From positions 1-64,000 of the forward strand of contig DATKPQ010000011.1 in the NCBI GenBank assembly GCA_035523995.1: a stretch of 64,000 nt of DNA. The letters are read 5' to 3'. The DNA is from JASHVB01 sp035523995 (GTDB lineage: Bacteria; Pseudomonadota; Alphaproteobacteria; Acetobacterales; Acetobacteraceae). The notes under the pieces were generated by a model. It made no database searches and had not been told where the DNA came from. It worked only from the letters and a program-made list of their open reading frames with translations. Numbering within the stretch: position 1 is the first letter of the stretch; the number at the start of each line of letters is the position of its first letter. Of this stretch, positions 57,874 to 64,000 are shown one piece after another. The position numbers and the translations under genes were made by a program.

Positions 57874-58662
57874 ATGCGCGTCTTCTTCCGCACTGTCCCG
57901 CTGTGGCTGACCTCACTGCTTATGCTGGGATTGGCCGGGTGCGCCACGCCCCCGCCCGCCAGTAACCCCGAGGCGCTCGCCTACTACCGGGAAACCAATG
58001 ACCCGCTGGAGCCGTTCAACCGCAAGATGTATGCGGTCAACAATGCGCTGGACGCGGCCATCCTGAGGCCCGCCGCAAAGGCCTATGTGTTCGTGTTGCC
58101 GGATGCGATCCGGACCGGCATCCATAACATGCTGGGCAACCTGGGCACTCCGGTGACACTCTCCAACGACATGCTGGAGGGCAAGCCGCGCCGTGCCGGC
58201 GACACCTATATGCGCTTCCTGATCAACACCACCGTGGGTTGCCTTGGCTTCTTCGATGTCGCGACAAAATGGGGCTATCCCGATCACAGTGCCGATTTCG
58301 GCATGACACTGGCCAACTGGGGGGTCCATCCCGGCCCCTACCTGTACCTGCCGGTTCTTGGACCAAGCGATCCGCGCGATTTCGCGGGATTCGGCGTCGA
58401 TATCGCGGCCGACCCGTTCACCTGGGTGGGACAGGGCGCCGCGGTCACAGGGTTGAACTGGGGGCGCTGGGCGCTCACCGCGCTTGACGCCCGCTCCCGG
58501 TTGCTCGGCACCATCTCGAACATCAAGAAGACAGCGCTTGACCCCTATGCCACCTTCCGCAGCCTGTATCGCCAGCACCGCCAGTCGCAGATCGAGGAAA
58601 TGGAGAACGACCACCGGCACACAGTTCCCGCCTGGTTCCAACAGCCCGCATCCACTCACTGA
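57874..58662 (+). CDS. mlaA: Phospholipid-binding lipoprotein MlaA (VacJ)
   Basis: A 262-residue outer-membrane lipoprotein. The lipobox LGLAGC follows a hydrophobic signal. NDPLEPFNRKMYAVNNALD, TPVTLSNDMLEGKP, RFLINTTVGCLGFFDVA and the C-terminal DPYATFRSLYRQHR are the MlaA signature. It draws mislocalised phospholipids from the outer leaflet and passes them to MlaC. ATG 57874 has GAGGAG upstream. mlaC follows after 19 bp. Confidence 0.94.
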   Translation: MRVFFRTVPLWLTSLLMLGLAGCATPPPASNPEALAYYRETNDPLEPFNRKMYAVNNALDAAILRPAAKAYVFVLPDAIRTGIHNMLGNLGTPVTLSNDMLEGKPRRAGDTYMRFLINTTVGCLGFFDVATKWGYPDHSADFGMTLANWGVHPGPYLYLPVLGPSDPRDFAGFGVDIAADPFTWVGQGAAVTGLNWGRWALTALDARSRLLGTISNIKKTALDPYATFRSLYRQHRQSQIEEMENDHRHTVPAWFQQPASTH

Positions 58663-58681
58663 TCCAGCAACGAGGCACAGC

Positions 58682-59293
58682 ATGCCATCCCGCCGTTTCC
58701 TTTTGACTGTCTCCGCCGCGTGGCTGGTGCTTGGCACGGGCGCCCGCGCCCAGTCCGCCGACGCTGCGGCCAGCGCATTCGTGCAAGCCACCGGCGGCAA
58801 GCTGGTTGGCGTGGTGAATGGCCCTGGCTCTGCGCAGCAGAAGCGGCAGACGCTGACACGGATCATCGACCAGGTGGTGGATGTGAACGGCGTGGCACGG
58901 TTCTGCCTCGGCCGGTACTGGCGCCAGGCCTCGTCGGCTCAACAGCAACGTTACCTGGCGTTGTTCCACCAGGTGCTCGTGATCAGTATCACGTCGAAGC
59001 TGGGCGAGTATCAGGGCGTGCACTTCACCATGGGCCGTGCCGTACCGCAGGGCGATGATATCGCGGTGGACACCACCGTGTATCGGCCGAAGAATCCGCC
59101 CAGCGACGTGAAATGGGTGATCGGCGATCCTTCCGGCAATCCGAAAATCGTTGACGTCGTTGCCGAAGGCACATCGCTGCGCCTGACGCAGCGCAGCGAC
59201 TATGCGTCCTACCTGAATCACAACAACGACAACATCGAGGCATTGCTCAACGCAATGCACCACCAGGTGGAGGAAGATCTGGCGAGCGGGTGA
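58682..59293 (+). CDS. mlaC: Periplasmic phospholipid carrier MlaC
   Basis: A 203-residue Ttg2D/MlaC-family protein with a signal peptide (SRRFLLTVSAAWLVLGTGARAQ). The NTF2-like carrier fold shows as ARFCLGRYWRQASSAQQQRYLALFHQVL, the family hallmark, then the KWVIGDPSGNPKIVDVVAEGTSLRLTQR strand. It ferries phospholipid between MlaA and the inner-membrane MlaFEDB complex, whose genes are not in this window. It forms an operon with mlaA. Confidence 0.93.
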   Translation: MPSRRFLLTVSAAWLVLGTGARAQSADAAASAFVQATGGKLVGVVNGPGSAQQKRQTLTRIIDQVVDVNGVARFCLGRYWRQASSAQQQRYLALFHQVLVISITSKLGEYQGVHFTMGRAVPQGDDIAVDTTVYRPKNPPSDVKWVIGDPSGNPKIVDVVAEGTSLRLTQRSDYASYLNHNNDNIEALLNAMHHQVEEDLASG

Positions 59294-59306
59294 CGAGGTT
59301 GGGCGA

Positions 59307-59825
59307 TCAGCTCGCCCGCAGCCGCACGCTTTCGTACTGCACCATCGGCCAGCCGTTCTGCGCAAACGTCTCGCACTCGCGCATGCCGATGCCGCCGAGC
59401 ACCATGCGCGAGGCGAAGTTGCCTGCCCGCGCCACCGCGATGATGCGAACCAGGCCTGCTTCTTCATGACCGAAGCGTAGCGCAGCCCCGGCGGCCTCGC
59501 GGGCCAGACCGCGGCCTTGCGCTTCGGGCCATAAGGCAAATCGCAACGCAATGCCGCGCCCGTCGGAACGACGCTCGAGGCCTGTGATGCCGGCGAACCT
59601 GTGGTCGGCAACCTCGCGGATGGCCCAGATGCCGAACCCTTCAGCACCCCAGGCCATCACGTCGCGCGCCAGTTCCTCCTGCGTCTGCGTTGGCGTGCGG
59701 ACGCCGCGGAGCATGACCGCGAACACACGCGGATCGCTCTTGATGGCGATCAGGTCGGGCAGGTCGGCGCCGTTCACCGGGGCAAGCAAGAGACGCGCCG
59801 TGCGCAGGATCCATCTCGGGCTCAT
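59307..59825 (-). CDS. GNAT-family N-acetyltransferase (RimJ-like)
   Basis: A 172-residue acetyltransferase. It begins with the RimJ/RimL-type LRTARLLLAPVNGADLPDLIAIKSDP, has the acetyl-CoA loop in ALWPEAQGRGLAREAAGAALRFG (Q-x-x-G-x-A-like) and ends NFASRMVLGGIGMRE...YESVRL. It acetylates an unknown amine, possibly a protein N-terminus or a small molecule. It is convergent with mlaC, 13 bp apart. Confidence 0.85.
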   Translation of the reverse strand: MSPRWILRTARLLLAPVNGADLPDLIAIKSDPRVFAVMLRGVRTPTQTQEELARDVMAWGAEGFGIWAIREVADHRFAGITGLERRSDGRGIALRFALWPEAQGRGLAREAAGAALRFGHEEAGLVRIIAVARAGNFASRMVLGGIGMRECETFAQNGWPMVQYESVRLRAS

Positions 59826-59884
59826 GACGCAAGCCTACGCCCGGTGGCCCGCTCCATCACGATGAGCGCGGGCGCAAACGAGCA

Positions 59885-59943
59885 ACTCTCCCTCCCCTTG
59901 TCCCCCCTTCCGTGCAGGAGCCTGCCACAAGAGGAGGGGGAGT
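59885..59943 (-). terminator. Large imperfect hairpin after gspE
   Basis: 59885-59901 and 59927-59943 form a 17-bp stem with one wobble and one mismatch. Its loop contains a second small hairpin (GCAGG-AG-CCTGC). It starts 5 bp after the gspE stop on the minus strand and is a likely terminator or a dispersed repeat. Confidence 0.55.
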
Positions 59944-59947
59944 CCTT

Positions 59948-61651
<1,704 letters not shown>

Positions 61652-61945
61652 ACCATGATGCAGCGGAACTCCGGCTCAGCCTGTGTGGAACTTGAGGGCG
61701 AAAGCAAGCGGAACACCATGACCGCGCCGGCCAGCCGCGTCATCGCGCATCCGCCGGATGGTCAACCACGGTGCGAACGGCCCGCCCGGCGCCGGCGGAC
61801 GACATTGGTCTTCGTGCCCGGCGATGAGCCGTTCCTTTCAAAAAGCTTTCACGCAACATCATACGACTGAAACAGTCCCGCGATCGTTGCCGCGCTCAGG
61901 CGTGCCCAAGATGAACATATGTTCATAATCTGGAAAGGCGCGTAC
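61652..61945. promoter_or_regulatory. Divergent gspE / phosphoesterase control region
   Basis: This region of about 290 bp between divergent genes contains no gene. Its right edge carries the perfect palindrome at 61911-61926. Promoters for both genes are expected here. Confidence 0.4.
61911..61926. promoter_or_regulatory. Perfect 16-bp palindrome (putative operator)
   Basis: ATGAACATATGTTCAT is identical to its reverse complement and ends 19 bp before the phosphoesterase start codon. An uninterrupted AT-rich palindrome in this GC-rich DNA suits a dimeric repressor, for example of the TetR or GntR type. Confidence 0.6.
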
Positions 61946-64000
61946 ATGAAGCGCTCGCTTCTGAGGGCCACGACGGCCTGGGTCGCAACGGCCGGTCTCC
62001 TCAATCCGACTGCGTTCTCGTCGCCAGCGTGGGCCGCGGTTACCGTCAGTGAGCCAACTCTCACCCTGGCCACCCAGGCTGGCACCACCGGCGCGGCACA
62101 GGCGCGCGATCCCGGCACGCAGACGCAGCTAACGCTGCAAGCGAAAATCGCCCTGCTGCGCCAGAAGGTGAAATACGTCTTCGTATTGTTCCAGGAAAAC
62201 CGGTCCTTCGACCATTATTTCGGCACTTATCCGGGCGCCAATGGCCTCTATGCGACGTATCCCGGCGCACCGACTTCGGACCCCTTCTCACAGCCGGCAA
62301 ACGCGCCCTCTAACGTCAACGCCTTCAATTCGGTGGTCGCCAATGTTGACGGCAGCTATAGCGTGCAGCAGCCATTCCTGATCCCGCGCACCATCGAGAA
62401 CATCAACCACCAGACGGTGCAACTCTATCCCGAAGACACCTACTCGGTCGATCACAGCCACACCGGCTACGCCAACGACTTCCATTACGACGCTGCGACC
62501 CATTCGATCCCGCGAGACGACGGCTATTCGCTTGACCAGGAAGGCCTCCACTACGCGACCGACGCCTCCTGCGCGCCCGGCACGCCAAGCGGCCCCTGCC
62601 CGACGGTGGTGAACGCCAGCAACGTGGCCCCGACCGCCAACCCCAATCTGCAGACCAAGCAAAAAGGCGAGATAGTGAAGTCGCACGTCGACTGCGACAC
62701 CATTCCGTTCCTGTGGCAATATGCCGACCGCTTCGTATTGTTCGATAATTTCCACCAGACGGCGACCGGTCCCTCGACGCCGAACGCGATCGCGATGATC
62801 GCCGGCCAGGTTGGCGACACGCAGTGGGTAAAGCATCCCAACGAGGCGGATACCTCGAGCAGCTTTAGCCTGCCGAACCTTAACGACAACCCGCCGTTTA
62901 CCGGCAGTGCCACCGATACCAGCCCGGGTCCGAAGCCGCCTTACGGTCCCGACGAGTCGACCAACGGCAGTACGCTGACCGGACCCTATATTCCCAAGGC
63001 AGGGCAGATAAACCTGACCTTCGCCACGCTGCCGCTGTCGTTCATGGGTAGCCAGATCGGCAGTGTCATCAGGACCGACGAGGACCCGGCTGCCGACCTG
63101 GTCGACGTTCAGCACGACGTCCTGGCGATCGCGGTGAAAGACACCGCAATCAGCTGGGGTTGGTACCAGCAGGGCTACGGCCCCGAGCCGTTCGACGGCA
63201 AGGCCAACGGCATCGACGGCATCAGCTACTCTTCCACGCCAGAGCATGCCTCTTACGTCGTGCACCATAACGGGCCCCAATACTTCGGCTATATCGGCGA
63301 CAACCCGGCGGTTGCAGCGCACTTGCACAGCCTGCAGCAGCTCTACACCGATATCGCCAACCACGCGCTGCCCGCGTCTGGCGGCGTGTTCTACGTGCGC
63401 GGTGGCTTCTACAACAACGACAACCTGAAGGTGGTGGACCCCAACCCGAACGTTGAGGTTTCGACTCCCGGCAACGATGACCACCCGAACTATTCCGATG
63501 CGCAGATCTCCGAGGCGTCGATTGCCGACTCGGTCAACGCCATCGCCGGCAGCCCCTACTGGAGCCAGAGCGCCATCATCATCACCTATGACGAGACCGA
63601 CGGATTGTTCGACCATGTGCCCGAGAAGTTCCGCACCTATGGTCCGGACCACCGGCCGGAAACCGGCGGTCCGCGCATCCCGGCCATCGTGATATCGCCC
63701 TACGCCGCGGCCCATACCGTCAGCCATGTCTATAGCGAGCATAGCGCGGTCATCAAATTCATCGACGAGTTGTTCAACCTGACGCCGCTCGCAAGCCTGC
63801 CGGACGAGGCCGCGGCGGCGGCAGCCGGTGCCGCCAACGCCGCCTTCAATGCACCGAACGGCAGCCCACAGCCGAATCTCGGGCCGGCAGACGGGTTGAC
63901 CACCATGGGTGACCTGACCGAGGCATTCGACAATGACCGCCTGCTTGGCAACGTCGCACCACTGCCGGCGAGCTACGCAATGATCCCAGCCAGCCAGGTG
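61946..64000 (+). CDS. Secreted phosphoesterase (phospholipase C / acid phosphatase family), partial
   Basis: The frame is open to the window end (685 codons, no stop), so the 3' end is missing. An N-terminal signal peptide (RATTAWVATAGLLNPTAFSSPAWA) precedes the phosphoesterase domain (PF04185 type). FQENRSFDHYFGTYPG at about 90-105 is the metal/nucleophile region of bacterial phospholipase C and AcpA-like acid phosphatases; the invariant Glu-Asn is present. ITYDETDGLFDHV near 550 gives further metal ligands. It would release phosphate from phospholipids or phosphomonoesters outside the cytoplasm. It is divergent from gspE and could be a type II secretion substrate, which is inference. GGAAAGG lies upstream of ATG 61946. 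Confidence 0.88.
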   Translation, partial: MKRSLLRATTAWVATAGLLNPTAFSSPAWAAVTVSEPTLTLATQAGTTGAAQARDPGTQTQLTLQAKIALLRQKVKYVFVLFQENRSFDHYFGTYPGANGLYATYPGAPTSDPFSQPANAPSNVNAFNSVVANVDGSYSVQQPFLIPRTIENINHQTVQLYPEDTYSVDHSHTGYANDFHYDAATHSIPRDDGYSLDQEGLHYATDASCAPGTPSGPCPTVVNASNVAPTANPNLQTKQKGEIVKSHVDCDTIPFLWQYADRFVLFDNFHQTATGPSTPNAIAMIAGQVGDTQWVKHPNEADTSSSFSLPNLNDNPPFTGSATDTSPGPKPPYGPDESTNGSTLTGPYIPKAGQINLTFATLPLSFMGSQIGSVIRTDEDPAADLVDVQHDVLAIAVKDTAISWGWYQQGYGPEPFDGKANGIDGISYSSTPEHASYVVHHNGPQYFGYIGDNPAVAAHLHSLQQLYTDIANHALPASGGVFYVRGGFYNNDNLKVVDPNPNVEVSTPGNDDHPNYSDAQISEASIADSVNAIAGSPYWSQSAIIITYDETDGLFDHVPEKFRTYGPDHRPETGGPRIPAIVISPYAAAHTVSHVYSEHSAVIKFIDELFNLTPLASLPDEAAAAAAGAANAAFNAPNGSPQPNLGPADGLTTMGDLTEAFDNDRLLGNVAPLPASYAMIPASQV

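Noticed and set aside
62288..63742. Long open frame on the minus strand (about 484 codons)
   Set aside because: It is antisense to the phosphoesterase, whose plus-strand product has a signal peptide and clear catalytic motifs. The minus-strand product shows no recognisable domain and reflects GC-rich codon bias.

Overview
The window is GC-rich, densely coded DNA. Gene content suggests an alphaproteobacterium, most likely a member of the Acetobacteraceae or a close Rhodospirillales relative. This placement is inferred from gene families and not from a phylogenetic marker. Supporting families are a RamB/ScfR-type regulator beside isocitrate lyase, TPR-glycosyltransferase fusion proteins, a Bug/TctC-type binding protein, an alphaproteobacterial Pal/CpoB pair, a MlaA/MlaC pair and abundant palindromic intergenic repeats. 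There are no rRNA genes, no CRISPR array, no intact insertion sequence and no prophage. One tRNA gene, tRNA-Pro(CGG), lies near 45.5 kb.

Layout. From 0.1 to 10.5 kb is a catabolic and transport region: alpha/beta hydrolase, TauD-type dioxygenase, enoyl-CoA hydratase, an MFS carrier, a thiolase-like protein with a DUF35 OB-fold partner, two cupin-like proteins, a tripartite-tricarboxylate binding protein and an aromatic-acid MFS carrier. From 10.6 to 13.5 kb isocitrate lyase (aceA) is divergent from its probable short-chain-acyl regulator. From 14.1 to 15.4 kb an ArsR repressor is coupled to a double AHSA1-domain protein. From 15.5 to 19.4 kb are two tandem, translationally coupled TPR-glycosyltransferase paralogues. 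From 19.4 to 24.7 kb are a MarR/drug-exporter pair, an M20 amidohydrolase, a GxxExxY gene bounded by inverted repeats, and a small alpha/beta-barrel protein. From 24.9 to 29.1 kb are ribF, a MaoC hydratase, a small secreted protein, a cytochrome b561/cytochrome c' pair and a LOG-family hydrolase.

From 29.4 to 38.4 kb lies a type II secretion cluster: gspI-like, lytic transglycosylase, gspG, gspD, gspC/N-like, gspM, gspL, gspF, gspO and gspH. A nine-copy 16-bp minisatellite sits between the divergent gspF and gspO. The ATPase gene gspE is about 22 kb away at 60-61.7 kb, divergent from a secreted phosphoesterase that runs off the window end. From 38.6 to 42.5 kb are cpoB, pal, trxB and a LysR regulator. 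From 42.7 to 48.8 kb are a CMD-family protein, a short-chain dehydrogenase, a GT2 glycosyltransferase with a coiled-coil tail, tRNA-Pro, and the cdsA-dxr-rseP envelope/isoprenoid operon. From 48.9 to 59.8 kb are DUF971, Trm112-like and Lon-N proteins, the thioredoxin-TPR protein CnoX, a LysR regulator, a universal stress protein, an orphan receiver domain in an AT-rich pocket, an Fe-alcohol dehydrogenase, ccmB without ccmA or ccmC beside it, metF, mlaA-mlaC and a GNAT acetyltransferase.

How the genes may work together. Many pairs overlap by ATGA or GTGA and are probably translationally coupled (the two TPR-GT genes, gspO-gspH, gspM-gspC/N-gspD, cdsA-dxr). The Gsp proteins would form one secretion machine, and the phosphoesterase beside gspE is a plausible but unproven substrate. 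The most unusual signals are the inverted-repeat-bounded GxxExxY unit, the minisatellite in the secretion cluster, several dispersed palindromic repeat families (one of which forms the last residues of a transporter), and a perfect 16-bp palindrome just upstream of the phosphoesterase.
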